DNA from: an uncultured Pelagibacteraceae bacterium
Lineage (GTDB): Bacteria; Pseudomonadota; Alphaproteobacteria; Pelagibacterales; Pelagibacteraceae
Length of the DNA stretch: 53,866 nt
Direction of reading: 5' to 3'
Assembly: GCA_902583685.1 (NCBI GenBank)
Contig: CACHWO010000002.1
Span: 1 to 53,866, forward strand
Every line of letters begins with the position of its first letter. The stretch's first letter is position 1. Below, in pieces: positions 8,105 through 18,648 of this stretch. The notes beneath the pieces are model-generated. The model was not told where the DNA came from, searched no databases, and saw only the letters and a program-made list of their open reading frames with translations. The position numbers and the translations under genes were made by a program.

Positions 8105-10972
8105 TTAAGCAGCCTCATCCTTGTATTCATCAAGACTTGGACAAGTACAAACTAAATTTCTGTCCCCATATACGTTGTCAACTCTTGCTACTGGTGGCCA
8201 GAATTTATTATCTTTTAAATATTCTTTTGGAAACGCAGCTTCTTCTCGAGTGTAAGAATGTTTCCATTCATTAGAGCTTAACTCTAAATAAGTATGAGGA
8301 GCATTTTTTAGAGGATTATCTTTTTTATCAAAATTTCCTTTATCAACTTTATCAATTTCCTCTTTAATTGATATAAGTGCGTTACAAAAACGATTCATTT
8401 CATCTAATCCTTCGCTTTCGGTTGGTTCTATCATTAATGTTCCTGCAACTGGCCAAGACATTGTTGGAGCGTGGTAACCGTAATCGATCAATCTTTTTGC
8501 TATATCTTCTTCTGAAATTCCTGATTTAGCTTTAATAGGTCTTAAATCAATTATGCACTCGTGAGCAACGTTTCCATTTTTTCCAGTGTATAAAACTTTA
8601 TAAAATTTTGATAATCTTTTTGAAATATAGTTTGCATTTAAAATCGCTACTTGAGATGCCTTTTTTAAACCTTCGGCTCCCATCATTTTAATATACATCC
8701 ATGATATAACTAATATACTTGAGCTTCCCCAGGGGGCAGCCGATACTGAACCAAGGCTTTTATCCGTGCCAATACTTTTAATAACTGAATGATTCGGTAA
8801 AAAATCTTCTAAATGTTTTGCACATGCTATCGGACCCATGCCCGGTCCACCACCACCATGAGGTATACAAAATGTTTTATGTAGGTTTATATGGCAGACA
8901 TCTGGACCAAATTTACCAGGTTTAGCAATTCCAACTAAAGCATTTAAATTTGCACCATCCATATATACTTGGCCGCCAGCTTTGTGAACGTAGTCGCATA
9001 TTTCTGTAATCTTTTCTTCAAAAACTCCATGTGTCGAAGGATAGGTAACCATTAGTGCCGCGAGATCATTAGAATATTTGTCAACTTTACTTTTTAAATC
9101 TTTTAAATCTACATTTCCGTCTTCATCGCAATTCACAACTACAACTTTCATACCGCACATTTGTGCACTAGCTGGATTAGTTCCATGTGCAGATTCTGGA
9201 ATTAGACATATATTTCTATTTTTTTGTTTATTGTTGATGTGATATTTTCTTATTGTCATTAATCCAGAATATTCACCTTGAGCTCCAGAGTTTGGTTGAA
9301 GCGAGACAGCATCAAAACCTGTAATTTCTTTCAAGTCATTTATTAGGTCATTAAACAAAACCTTATAACCTTTCATCTGATCCTCGGGTACAAATGGGTG
9401 AGGTAAAGAAAATTCTTTCCAGGTAACTGGTATTAGCTCAGCTGTTGCATTTAGCTTCATTGTGCAAGAACCTAAGGCAATCATTGATCTGTTAAGGGCA
9501 ATATCGCAATCTTCTAGTCTCTTTAGGTATCTAAGCATCTCTGTTTCTGAGTGGTATTTGTTAAAAATTGGATGGGTTAAATATTTTGAAGTTCTTAATA
9601 GATTTTTTGGCAAATTATTCAGCTCAACGTTCACTGAATTATCATATTCTTTTTCAACTCCAAATACTTTTAGAAGAATATTAACATGCTTTATCTTCTT
9701 TGCTTCATCAAAAGCAACCGATAAAGTTTTCTCGTTTACCTTCCTTAAATTTATTTTTTCTGCTAAAGCTTTATTAAAAATAGTGTCAGTTTTTTCATTG
9801 GTCTCGATTGTCACTGTATCAAAAAAGCTTTTAGAAAATATTTTAAAACCATTCTCTTCTAAACTGTCAGCAAATGTTTTTGCAAGTTTCGATGTTCTGT
9901 TTGCAATTTTTAAAATACCATCAGGTCCATGATATATTGCATAAGCTGCTGAAATTATTGCCAAAAGTGCTTGTGCAGTACAAATATTACTTGTCGCTTT
10001 GTCTCTTCTTATGTGTTGTTCCCTTGTTTGAAGAGATAATCTAAAAGCCTTTTTTCCATGTCTATCAACTGAGACACCAATAATTCTACCCGGCATAGAC
10101 CTTTTAAATTCCTCTTTTGTTGCAAAGAAAGCTGCGTGCGGGCCACCATATCCCATGGGAATACCAAATCTTTGAGCACTACCAACCGCAATATCTGCAC
10201 CAAGCTCAGCTGGAGTTTTAAGTCTTGCAAGTGATAAAAGATCACAAACCATTATTGCTTTACCTTCTCTTTTATGAATTAAACTAATAGCCTCGCTTGG
10301 ATCTTTAATATCTCCTAAAGTGCCTGGGTAAGCTAAAACCCCGCAAATTATTTTATCTTTGATTTTATTTAATTCTTTATCTTCGCAACCAACGATAATT
10401 TCTATACCAAAAGGCTCAATCCTTGTTTTGATAATATCTATTGTTTGTGGATTACACGAACTTGATACAAATATTTTTTTTGAGTCACTTTTATCTAGTC
10501 TTTGACAAAGACCTACTGCTTCTGCGGCAGCCGTCCCTTCATCTAATAATGAAGCATTTGCAATATCCATTCCAGTCAAATCCATAATGACTTGTTGGAA
10601 ATTTAATAACATTTCTAATCGACCCTGTGCTACCTCTGGCTGATAGGGCGTGTAAGAAGTATACCAACCAGGATTTTCTAATATATTTCTTAGTATTACG
10701 TTAGGAGTGATTGTATTGTAATAACCCATTCCAATAAAATTTCGATAAATTTTGTTTCTCATTGAAAGCAGTTTTAATTTTTTTAAAGCATCATTTTCTG
10801 ACATTGGTTGGTCAATTTTCAAATTATCTTTAATAAGTATTTTTTGAGGAACAGTTTTTTCTATTAAGTCCTCAAGAGATTGAGCGCCAACTTTCTTGAT
10901 CATAGTATTTTCTTCATGACTTGTTGGTCCAATATGTCTTTGTATAAATTCTTTAGAAGTATCTTCAATCAT
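8105..10972 (-). CDS. gcvP: glycine dehydrogenase (decarboxylating), glycine cleavage P protein
   Basis: 955 aa; FIQRHIGP N-terminus; NLHKTFCIPHGGGGPGMGPI PLP-lysine region. Confidence 0.97.
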   Translation of the reverse strand: MIEDTSKEFIQRHIGPTSHEENTMIKKVGAQSLEDLIEKTVPQKILIKDNLKIDQPMSENDALKKLKLLSMRNKIYRNFIGMGYYNTITPNVILRNILENPGWYTSYTPYQPEVAQGRLEMLLNFQQVIMDLTGMDIANASLLDEGTAAAEAVGLCQRLDKSDSKKIFVSSSCNPQTIDIIKTRIEPFGIEIIVGCEDKELNKIKDKIICGVLAYPGTLGDIKDPSEAISLIHKREGKAIMVCDLLSLARLKTPAELGADIAVGSAQRFGIPMGYGGPHAAFFATKEEFKRSMPGRIIGVSVDRHGKKAFRLSLQTREQHIRRDKATSNICTAQALLAIISAAYAIYHGPDGILKIANRTSKLAKTFADSLEENGFKIFSKSFFDTVTIETNEKTDTIFNKALAEKINLRKVNEKTLSVAFDEAKKIKHVNILLKVFGVEKEYDNSVNVELNNLPKNLLRTSKYLTHPIFNKYHSETEMLRYLKRLEDCDIALNRSMIALGSCTMKLNATAELIPVTWKEFSLPHPFVPEDQMKGYKVLFNDLINDLKEITGFDAVSLQPNSGAQGEYSGLMTIRKYHINNKQKNRNICLIPESAHGTNPASAQMCGMKVVVVNCDEDGNVDLKDLKSKVDKYSNDLAALMVTYPSTHGVFEEKITEICDYVHKAGGQVYMDGANLNALVGIAKPGKFGPDVCHINLHKTFCIPHGGGGPGMGPIACAKHLEDFLPNHSVIKSIGTDKSLGSVSAAPWGSSSILVISWMYIKMMGAEGLKKASQVAILNANYISKRLSKFYKVLYTGKNGNVAHECIIDLRPIKAKSGISEEDIAKRLIDYGYHAPTMSWPVAGTLMIEPTESEGLDEMNRFCNALISIKEEIDKVDKGNFDKKDNPLKNAPHTYLELSSNEWKHSYTREEAAFPKEYLKDNKFWPPVARVDNVYGDRNLVCTCPSLDEYKDEAA

Positions 10973-10973
10973 A

Positions 10974-11354
10974 TTAATTCGGGTTGTCCTTTATAAATTT
11001 TTCATAATCAGTTTGATTCATTAAAGTATCTAATTCAGATTTATTTTTAATTTTTATTTTAAAAAACCAACCATTATTTTCAGGATCTTTATTAACATTT
11101 GATGGATCATCAACAATTGGTTGATTAGTTTCTATGATCTCTCCAGATACGGGGGTGTAAACATCACTAGCAGCTTTGGTAGACTCTACAACTGCTGCTT
11201 TTTCTTCTTTGGTTAAACCTTTTCCTTTTTCTGGGAGTTCAACAAAAACAATATCACCTAACATTTCAGTAGCGTGTTTGCTTATACCAACTGTTGCTGT
11301 TTCCCCGTCTAACATTATCCACTCATGTTTTTTTGAATATTTTTTTTCACTCAT
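10974..11354 (-). CDS. gcvH: glycine cleavage system H protein
   Basis: KKHEWI...[19 protein letters not shown] lipoyl-lysine motif. Confidence 0.97.
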   Translation of the reverse strand: MSEKKYSKKHEWIMLDGETATVGISKHATEMLGDIVFVELPEKGKGLTKEEKAAVVESTKAASDVYTPVSGEIIETNQPIVDDPSNVNKDPENNGWFFKIKIKNKSELDTLMNQTDYEKFIKDNPN

Positions 11355-11363
11355 TTGCTCCTC

Positions 11364-12452
11364 CTATTTGACATAACTTTTTTTATAAAATGGTAGTTTA
11401 GAAACTACTCCTTCATGTTTTTTTCCTCTTACTTCTAGTAAAATTTTATTATCAACTTTTGCAAATTTACTTTGAATATATCCCATTGCAACAGGAGCAT
11501 TAACACTTGGTCCAAATGTTCCGCTAGTAACAACGCCAATTTCTTCACCAGATGATGAAAATATTTTTGTTCCCTCTCTTGCGATAATTCTTCCAGATGG
11601 TTTTATGCCTACTCTTTTTTTAGAAACTCCATTTAATAAATCGTTTTTTATATTTTTCCAGCCATTAAAACCACCTTCTTCTCTTCTTCTTTTAGAAATA
11701 GCCCATTTTAAATCTGCCTGAATAGGACTAATATCTTCGTTCAGTTCATGTCCGTACAAACACAAACCTGCTTCCAATCTCAATGTGTCCCTTGCTCCAA
11801 GACCAATTGGTTTGGCACCTTTATCCGAAAGAAGTTTCGTTAAGTTTTCTGCATTTTCATTAGGTACCGAAATTTCAAAACCATCTTCTCCTGTATAACC
11901 TGATCTTGTCACATAAATTTCTTTTTCTAGAAATTTAAAGTAATTACCATTCATAAATTTAAGTTCTTTTATTCCTTTAACAGTGGTCTCTAAAATACTT
12001 TCAGATTTTGGACCCTGTAGAGCAATAAGAGAAAGATCTTTTCTTAATTCAAACTTACTTTCTGAATTCAAACATTTTGCAATTTCTTTTATATCGTTAT
12101 CTTTGCATGCAGCATTTAATATGATATTAAAACCTCCTTTTACACGAGTTATAATTAGATCATCGATCACTCCTCCTTTATCATTAATTAAAAAAGAATA
12201 CTTCGATTGGTTGGTTTTAATTTCTTTTAAATCTAAAGGTATTATTTTTTCTAAGTTTTTTTCTGAGGATTTGTCTCCCGATATAAATAGTTGTCCCATG
12301 TGAGAAACATCAAAAAAACCTGCGGTCTGTCTTGTGCTAATATGCTCTTTTACAATTCCCTCTCTGTATTGAATTGGCATTTCGTAACCAGCGAAAGAAA
12401 CAAATTTAGCACCTAGGTTTTTATGAAAGTTGTATAAAGCTGTTTTTTCCAT
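11364..12452 (-). CDS. gcvT: aminomethyltransferase, glycine cleavage T protein
   Basis: FDVSHMGQ, LALQGP-type and RSGYTGEDGFEIS motifs. Confidence 0.97.
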   Translation of the reverse strand: MEKTALYNFHKNLGAKFVSFAGYEMPIQYREGIVKEHISTRQTAGFFDVSHMGQLFISGDKSSEKNLEKIIPLDLKEIKTNQSKYSFLINDKGGVIDDLIITRVKGGFNIILNAACKDNDIKEIAKCLNSESKFELRKDLSLIALQGPKSESILETTVKGIKELKFMNGNYFKFLEKEIYVTRSGYTGEDGFEISVPNENAENLTKLLSDKGAKPIGLGARDTLRLEAGLCLYGHELNEDISPIQADLKWAISKRRREEGGFNGWKNIKNDLLNGVSKKRVGIKPSGRIIAREGTKIFSSSGEEIGVVTSGTFGPSVNAPVAMGYIQSKFAKVDNKILLEVRGKKHEGVVSKLPFYKKSYVK

Positions 12453-12474
12453 TTTGTAATAACCCTTCTTTCTT

Positions 12475-12628
12475 TCCCCATCTGTCTAAGAACCTGAGAG
12501 ATTTGCTCCTTCGGTGAGGCTTTAGCCTGCTTTCCAGAGTTATTACGATAACGGTCCTTTTGCCTGAGAGTTTCCGGGGTGGTTGCTCCTTCGGCGCTAC
12601 ATTAAAGTAGTCTCTCCCGTTATAGGAT
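12475..12628 (-). promoter_or_regulatory. tandem glycine riboswitch upstream of gcvT
   Basis: On the minus strand two aptamers are read: cgggagagac...gccgaaggagcaaccacc...aactctcaggcaaaaggaccg and ctggaaagcaggc...accgaaggagcaaatctctcaggttcttagacag; both carry GCCGAAGGAGCAA/ACCGAAGGAGCAA and CUCAGG core elements. Confidence 0.95.
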
Positions 12629-12653
12629 TATCTTATCACAATATATCGATTAG

Positions 12654-13511
12654 TTACACTTTTTTATAATCTAGACTTTTCATAACTACAGCAGAGAGAA
12701 TAATTATTCCTCCAATTAGTACACTTGCTGGTGGTATTTCATTGTAAAATAGCCAAACCCATATTGGGGCAAATATAGATTCCATAAGCATTAATAAACC
12801 AACCATTACTGCGGGGGTTGTTCTGGAGCCTATTGTTATAAAAATAAAACCAAAAGCTAATTGAGGTACACCAAGCAGAAAAGATAACCAAATGTCTTTT
12901 GTTGATATGGATAAACCATCAAGTAAAAATAAACCATATAAACAACTGAATATTCCTGCATAAAATATTGCAGGTATCATATCTACTTTTGGATATTTTC
13001 TAATTATTAAAACTAAAACTGAAAAGTTAATTGGAATAGTCAAAGCTGCTAAATTTCCTTTTAAAGATCCGGTCCCCAATGAGTCACCGATCATTAAAGT
13101 TACACCAATCATCGCTAATACAATTGCAACATATCCTCGAGGAGAAATTTTTTCTTTCAAAAAAATATAAGCTACAATTGGTAAAAAAACTGTTTGAGTG
13201 CTAATAATAAAAACTACATTAGCAACAGTTGTTTCCATCATAGAATACATGTAAGCAACAAAGTTGGTTGATAAAAAAATTCCACCAATAAAGCCTGGTA
13301 CTCCTGCCTCTTTAATTTTTTTAAATGTTTTTTTTCCATACGTTAATAAAATAAAAGCTATTAAAACCCAGAGAAAGAATATTGATCTATAAAAAAGAAT
13401 TTGCCAGATACTTGCACTTTCGAAAGATCTTAAAATTAGTCCGCCCCAACTTAAACAAAATCCACCTGTAAGAATAAGTAAAGGTCCGGGTATTTTATAA
13501 ACAAAATTCAT
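12654..13511 (-). CDS. EamA/DMT-family transporter
   Basis: About 10 TM segments, EamA-type repeats (LSWGGLILRSFE..., FLKEKISPRGYVAIVLAMIGV). Confidence 0.88.
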   Translation of the reverse strand: MNFVYKIPGPLLILTGGFCLSWGGLILRSFESASIWQILFYRSIFFLWVLIAFILLTYGKKTFKKIKEAGVPGFIGGIFLSTNFVAYMYSMMETTVANVVFIISTQTVFLPIVAYIFLKEKISPRGYVAIVLAMIGVTLMIGDSLGTGSLKGNLAALTIPINFSVLVLIIRKYPKVDMIPAIFYAGIFSCLYGLFLLDGLSISTKDIWLSFLLGVPQLAFGFIFITIGSRTTPAVMVGLLMLMESIFAPIWVWLFYNEIPPASVLIGGIIILSAVVMKSLDYKKV

Positions 13512-14450
13512 TTAGAATTTTCTTACATAGTCCTGAAAAGCATTTTCTGCAACAGACAAATCGACCAATTTGAATTTAATAATCGTGCCAGGAGTTTTTT
13601 GAACTAATTTATCATAATCAGCTGTAATCACATTCGCAATTTTTGGATATCCACCAATAGTTGGGTGATCTGTAAGTAGAATTATAGGTTGGCCGTCGCC
13701 AGGAATCTGTATTGATCCTTTTGTGATCCCTTCAGATTTAATGTTTTTATTGACTGTGTTTTCAAGTTTTTGACCTTCTAATCTCATGCCCATTCGATCA
13801 GTTAATTTTGTAACTTTGTATTCCTTTGAAAAAAAATCTTCTTGGCTTTTTTTTGAAAAATAATGTATTTGTAATCCTTTCATAACTCGGATGATGTTAT
13901 CTTTATCAAAATCAAATTGAATTTTTTTTAATTTGTCTGTTTTATAAGATTTATTAAAAAAAATTTTATCACCAACCTTGAGTTTGTCACCATTATTTGG
14001 ACCAATTTTTGCTTTTACTAATGTGGATACACTGCCTTTGATCTCTTCTATTTTAAAACCACCAAAAATTGACAAATAGCCATAAGCAGAATTAATTGTC
14101 GATAAAATATCAATCTTATCTCCATTTGAGATTAGGAAACTTTCATTGGGTTTTCCTTTGATTGTTTCACCGTTTTTTTTTATAATATTAAAATTAACTT
14201 TTCCTGAGATGGCCATCAGTGCAGTTTCTCCCATGAGTTCGATTAATGGCCCTTGATACGCAAATTCTAAAGCTCCCTCTGATATTTTATTGCCAACTAA
14301 TTTATTTGAAATACAAAATGTTAATTGATCCATGCAACCACTTGCGACAATTCCCAAATGCTGTAAACCAAATCTACCTAAATCTTGAAAAGTAGAATTA
14401 ATACCTGCTCTTAAAACTTTAAAATAATTATTCATTTTTAAACGATCCAA
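13512..14450 (-). CDS. pxpC: 5-oxoprolinase subunit C (biotin-dependent carboxyltransferase family)
   Basis: VLRAGINSTFQDLGRFGLQHLGI; QPIILLTDHPTIGGYPKIANVI; adjacent to pxpB. Confidence 0.9.
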   Translation of the reverse strand: MDRLKMNNYFKVLRAGINSTFQDLGRFGLQHLGIVASGCMDQLTFCISNKLVGNKISEGALEFAYQGPLIELMGETALMAISGKVNFNIIKKNGETIKGKPNESFLISNGDKIDILSTINSAYGYLSIFGGFKIEEIKGSVSTLVKAKIGPNNGDKLKVGDKIFFNKSYKTDKLKKIQFDFDKDNIIRVMKGLQIHYFSKKSQEDFFSKEYKVTKLTDRMGMRLEGQKLENTVNKNIKSEGITKGSIQIPGDGQPIILLTDHPTIGGYPKIANVITADYDKLVQKTPGTIIKFKLVDLSVAENAFQDYVRKF

Positions 14451-15117
14451 ACTCTTTTTTTGAGATAGATTTAAATTTTATAGTGTCGCCTGGTGATAAA
14501 ATGCTTGTGTCTTTTTTATTTATATTGAAAAGCTCGAATGGGGTTCTTCCTATTATATTCCATCCACCGGGACTTTCGAAAGTATATATCGTACAAAATT
14601 TTTCGACTATACCCACGGATCCTTTGTTTATTTTTACACGCGGTGTATCTAATCTATCATGGTAAAGAATTTTATTGAGATCTCCAAGAAAGGGCTGTCC
14701 TGGAACAAAACCAATCATGTAAACAAAAAAATTTGTTTCAAGATGTTTTGATACTATTTCTCTAAAATTTAACTTAGTTTTTGTCTCTAATCTTTGAATA
14801 TCCAAAGCAAATTCTTCGTCGTAACATATTGGGATTTCAACGATTTTTTTATTTTCAGGTAAATTTATTTTTGAATAATCGCTACTTTTAATAAATTCTA
14901 TTATTTCTTGTGATTTAATTTGTCCTAATTCAAAATTAATTATTAATTTGTTGTATGATGGGGTGAAATTTAATATTCCCTTTAGCTTTCTAGTGTTAAC
15001 CGACTCTTGAATGAATTTAAAAAGTTTAATTACTTCTTTGTTTGTGTTTTTATTGACTTCATCACCAAAATCACAAGTGATGCCGCAGTCTCCAATATTG
15101 GTTATTTTTTTTAACAT
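14428..15117 (-). CDS. pxpB: 5-oxoprolinase subunit B (KipI family)
   Basis: IPICYDEEFALDI, FVYMIGFVPGQPFLGDL, SPGGWNIIGRTP. Confidence 0.92.
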   Translation of the reverse strand: MLKKITNIGDCGITCDFGDEVNKNTNKEVIKLFKFIQESVNTRKLKGILNFTPSYNKLIINFELGQIKSQEIIEFIKSSDYSKINLPENKKIVEIPICYDEEFALDIQRLETKTKLNFREIVSKHLETNFFVYMIGFVPGQPFLGDLNKILYHDRLDTPRVKINKGSVGIVEKFCTIYTFESPGGWNIIGRTPFELFNINKKDTSILSPGDTIKFKSISKKEFGSFKNE

Positions 15118-15154
15118 AAATTGATATAATAGATATTATATAAAGGTTTAAAAT

Positions 15155-15928
15155 ATGGAAATTAATATTAATTGTGATCTTGGAGAAACCTCAAAGTTTT
15201 GTTCAACGGAAAATGACCCTTTGTTGTTAGGTATTGTAAATTCAGCAAATGTGGCTTGTGGCTACCATGCTGGGGATGAGCCTACTATGAAAAAGACTGT
15301 TGAGATTTCTAAAAAGAATGGTGTAAGTGTTGGAGCGCATCCATCCTTTAATGACCCTGAAAATTTTGGTCGTAAAAGATTAAATCTAACACCTAATGAA
15401 ATTAATAGACTAATAATCGATCAAATAACTATTTTGTCCGAAATTGCAGAAAATAATTCTATGAAAGTAACACATGTAAAACCTCATGGAGCATTAAATA
15501 ATATGGCCTGCGAAAACTTTGAATTAGCCACTATAATTTCTAAATCAATCATTGAAGCAAATAAAGATTTAATATTTTTAGTACCTACCGGTTCAGAAAT
15601 GGAGAGAGCAGGGAAAAAACTTAATTTAAAGGTGGCAGCAGAAATATTTGCTGATAGAAATTATGAAGACGACGGAAACCTTGTTTCAAGATCAAAGAAA
15701 AATGCATTAATAACAGATCCAGAAATAGCAAAAAAACATGTTATTAAAATGGTTAAAAGTCAGGCTTTAAATTGTTACTCTGGAAAACAAATACCATGTG
15801 AAATTGACTCTGTTTGTGTTCATGGAGATGGGGAAAATGCAGTAAAAACTGCTAAAGAAATTAAAGAAGGTTTGTTATCTTCTGGAATTTCATTGAAATC
15901 TTTGGATCAACTAAAAAAATTTTTATAA
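15155..15928 (+). CDS. pxpA: 5-oxoprolinase subunit A (LamB/YcsF family)
   Basis: INCDLGE, NVACGYHAGDEPTM, GAHPSFNDPENFGRK, HVKPHGALNN. Confidence 0.95.
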   Translation: MEININCDLGETSKFCSTENDPLLLGIVNSANVACGYHAGDEPTMKKTVEISKKNGVSVGAHPSFNDPENFGRKRLNLTPNEINRLIIDQITILSEIAENNSMKVTHVKPHGALNNMACENFELATIISKSIIEANKDLIFLVPTGSEMERAGKKLNLKVAAEIFADRNYEDDGNLVSRSKKNALITDPEIAKKHVIKMVKSQALNCYSGKQIPCEIDSVCVHGDGENAVKTAKEIKEGLLSSGISLKSLDQLKKFL

Positions 15929-15930
15929 TT

Positions 15931-17478
15931 CTATTCTAATTCTATCGTGCTTGGTGGTTTTGAAGTTACATCGTAAACTACTCTATTAATACCTTTGACA
16001 GAATTTGTTATTCGATTTGATACTTTCTGAATAAAGCTTTTTTCAAAATTAAAAAAATCTGCTGTCATTCCATCTTCGGAAATTACTGCTCTTAGCATAC
16101 ATGTGTATTCATATGTTCTACTATCACCCATTACACCAACTGTTTTTAAAGGTAATAGAGCAACGTATGCCTGCCAAATTTTTTTATAAAGATTTGATTT
16201 TTTTAACTCATCAATAAATATAAAATCAGCTTCTTTTAAAATATTAATTTTATATTTTGTAATTTTTCCTGGTATTCTTATTGCTAATCCAGGACCAGGA
16301 AAAGGGTGTCTATGAAGAATGCCTTTTGGAATACCCAAACTTTTACCAAGTTTTCTTACCTCATCTTTAAAAAGTTTTTTTAAAGGTTCTATTAAAGATA
16401 ATTTCATTTTTTTTGGTAAACCGCCAACATTATGATGTGATTTAATTTTTGATGATGGACTTCCTGTAACCGACTTGCTCTCAATTACATCAGGATAAAG
16501 AGTGCCTTGAGCTAAAAATTTAAATTTTTTAGCTTTTTTTTCAAATAATTTTATAAAAAGTTTTCCAATAATTTTTCTTTTAGCTTCTGGGTCAGTTATG
16601 TTTTTAAGTTTGGTCAAAAAAATTCTAGAGGCATCAATATATTTTAAATTTGATTTAAAATTTCTTTTAAAATTTTTAAGAACTTCATTTTCCTCTTTTT
16701 TTCTTAAAAGACCGTTATTTATGAACACACACTGCAATTTTTTTCCTATAGCTTTTTTTATCAAAAAAGCAACGACAGTACTATCAACACCACCCGATAA
16801 TGCACAAATAACTCTTTGATCTTTTACTCTATTTTTAATTTCAGAAATTATTAAGTCTTTTTGTTTTTTTAAATTCCACATCTTTTTAGTTTTGCATATA
16901 TGTCTTACAAAATTTTTTATTATTGTTTTTCCATTTTTAGTATGTGTCACTTCAGGATGAAATTGAACTCCATAATACTTTTTTAACTCATTTGAAATAA
17001 TGGCAAATTTAGAGTTTTGAGTTGATGCTATTTTTTTAAAACCCTTTGGAATTTTATAAACAATATCTTGATGGCTCATCCAAACAGAGTTTTTTTTGTT
17101 TAAAAAAAAATTTTTTGTAAGTGGGCTTTTAAAATTACTTTTTATTTTAGCATACCCGAACTCCCTAGTTTTCGATTTTTTAATCTTTCCTCCTAATTTT
17201 TTAGCGAGGATTTGATGTCCATAACAAATACCAAGAATTGGTTTATTCAAATTTAAAATATTTTGTGGAAGATCGAGTGACTTAGATTTTGTTATTGTTA
17301 AAGGGCCACCAGATAGAATTATTCCTTTGATATATTTATTTTTTTTTAACGATTTAGCTTGATTAAAATTTATTATTTCTGAATAAACTCCAATTTCCCT
17401 AACTTTCCTTGCTATAAGCTGTGTAACTTGAGATCCATAATCTACGATAATTATCTTTTCTAAATTATCTTTTTCCAT
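15931..17478 (-). CDS. guaA: GMP synthase (glutamine-hydrolysing)
   Basis: [60 protein letters not shown]. Confidence 0.97.
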   Translation of the reverse strand: MEKDNLEKIIIVDYGSQVTQLIARKVREIGVYSEIINFNQAKSLKKNKYIKGIILSGGPLTITKSKSLDLPQNILNLNKPILGICYGHQILAKKLGGKIKKSKTREFGYAKIKSNFKSPLTKNFFLNKKNSVWMSHQDIVYKIPKGFKKIASTQNSKFAIISNELKKYYGVQFHPEVTHTKNGKTIIKNFVRHICKTKKMWNLKKQKDLIISEIKNRVKDQRVICALSGGVDSTVVAFLIKKAIGKKLQCVFINNGLLRKKEENEVLKNFKRNFKSNLKYIDASRIFLTKLKNITDPEAKRKIIGKLFIKLFEKKAKKFKFLAQGTLYPDVIESKSVTGSPSSKIKSHHNVGGLPKKMKLSLIEPLKKLFKDEVRKLGKSLGIPKGILHRHPFPGPGLAIRIPGKITKYKINILKEADFIFIDELKKSNLYKKIWQAYVALLPLKTVGVMGDSRTYEYTCMLRAVISEDGMTADFFNFEKSFIQKVSNRITNSVKGINRVVYDVTSKPPSTIELE

Positions 17479-17481
17479 TTT

Positions 17482-18543
17482 TTACTTAATAATTTGATCA
17501 ACATTGTGAACCATACTTTCATAAAATCCCGCTTTACTGATCTTAACGAATTCTCCTTTTTTCTGTAATTCGTATATATTTTTTGCTCCTAAATATCCCA
17601 TTGAAGATCTTAAACCACCAACCAAATTATAAATAATTTTATCAACTGAGCCTTTGTACTTTACTATACCTTCAACTCCCTCTGGAACAAATTTAGATAT
17701 ATCCTTAAAATTTTTTTGGAAGTATCTTTCAGATGAACCTAATGACATTGCGCCTGCTGAACCCATACCTCTAAACGTTTTAAATAACTTTCCTTTACGT
17801 TTTAAAATTTTTCCTGGACTTTCAGAAGTTCCTGAAAAAAGAGAACCAATCATAATAGCGTCTGCGCCAGCAGCAAGTGCTTTTGCTAAATCACCTGAAA
17901 ACTTAATTCCTCCGTCAGATATGATTTTAATTTTACTTTTACCAAGAGCTTTTTTAACATCCATTACAGCGCTTAATTGTGGGACACCAACTCCTGCTAC
18001 AAGTCTTGTAGTACATATTGAACCAGGTCCGATACCTACTTTTACAATATCAGCACCACAATTTTTTAAAAACTTTGCTGCTCTTCCAGTGGCAATATTT
18101 CCAGCGCACAAAGGAATATTTTTTATTATTTTTTTTACTTTTGATATCATGTTAGCAACTCTTCTGGTGTGACCATGTGCTGTATCTACTACTAACAAAT
18201 CAACATTTGCATCAATAAGTCTTTTTGCTCTCTCTATATCGTTTAAACTTACTCCTAATGCAGCCCCAACTTTACATTTTTGTTTTTTGACTTTTTTAAT
18301 TTCCTTTATCTGCTCAACTACAGAAAGATTCCGATGTAAAATTCCAATACCGCCCATTTTAGCTATTGCTATTGCCATTTTAGACTCGGTTACCGTATCC
18401 ATTGCCGAGGAAAGAAGTGGAATTTCTAAATTTAAATTTTTATGTAAGCTAATTTTAGTTATTGTTTCGCTGGGTACTACCTTTGATTGCAAAGGTACTA
18501 AGCTTACATCATCAAATGTTAACGAATCTTTTATACTACCCAT
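17482..18543 (-). CDS. guaB: IMP dehydrogenase lacking the CBS domains
   Basis: LTFDDVSLVPLQSKVVP, VVDTAHGHT, GPGSICTTR catalytic loop, RGMGSAGAMSLGSSERYFQ; only 353 aa; adjacent to guaA. Confidence 0.88.
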   Translation of the reverse strand: MGSIKDSLTFDDVSLVPLQSKVVPSETITKISLHKNLNLEIPLLSSAMDTVTESKMAIAIAKMGGIGILHRNLSVVEQIKEIKKVKKQKCKVGAALGVSLNDIERAKRLIDANVDLLVVDTAHGHTRRVANMISKVKKIIKNIPLCAGNIATGRAAKFLKNCGADIVKVGIGPGSICTTRLVAGVGVPQLSAVMDVKKALGKSKIKIISDGGIKFSGDLAKALAAGADAIMIGSLFSGTSESPGKILKRKGKLFKTFRGMGSAGAMSLGSSERYFQKNFKDISKFVPEGVEGIVKYKGSVDKIIYNLVGGLRSSMGYLGAKNIYELQKKGEFVKISKAGFYESMVHNVDQIIK

Positions 18544-18648
18544 ATTTAACTATATATAAATTAAATATAATTCCAATCAGAAAATTGATGCGACGTAAAT
18601 GACAAAGGATAAAGTTTAAAAATTAAATAAATTTTAGTAGGGTAAATT

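Noticed and set aside
9462-9932. 156-aa + strand ORF
   Set aside because: Fully antisense to the well-supported gcvP; composition is a mirror of the coding strand.
17654-18172. 172-aa + strand ORF
   Set aside because: Antisense to guaB; no recognisable domain.
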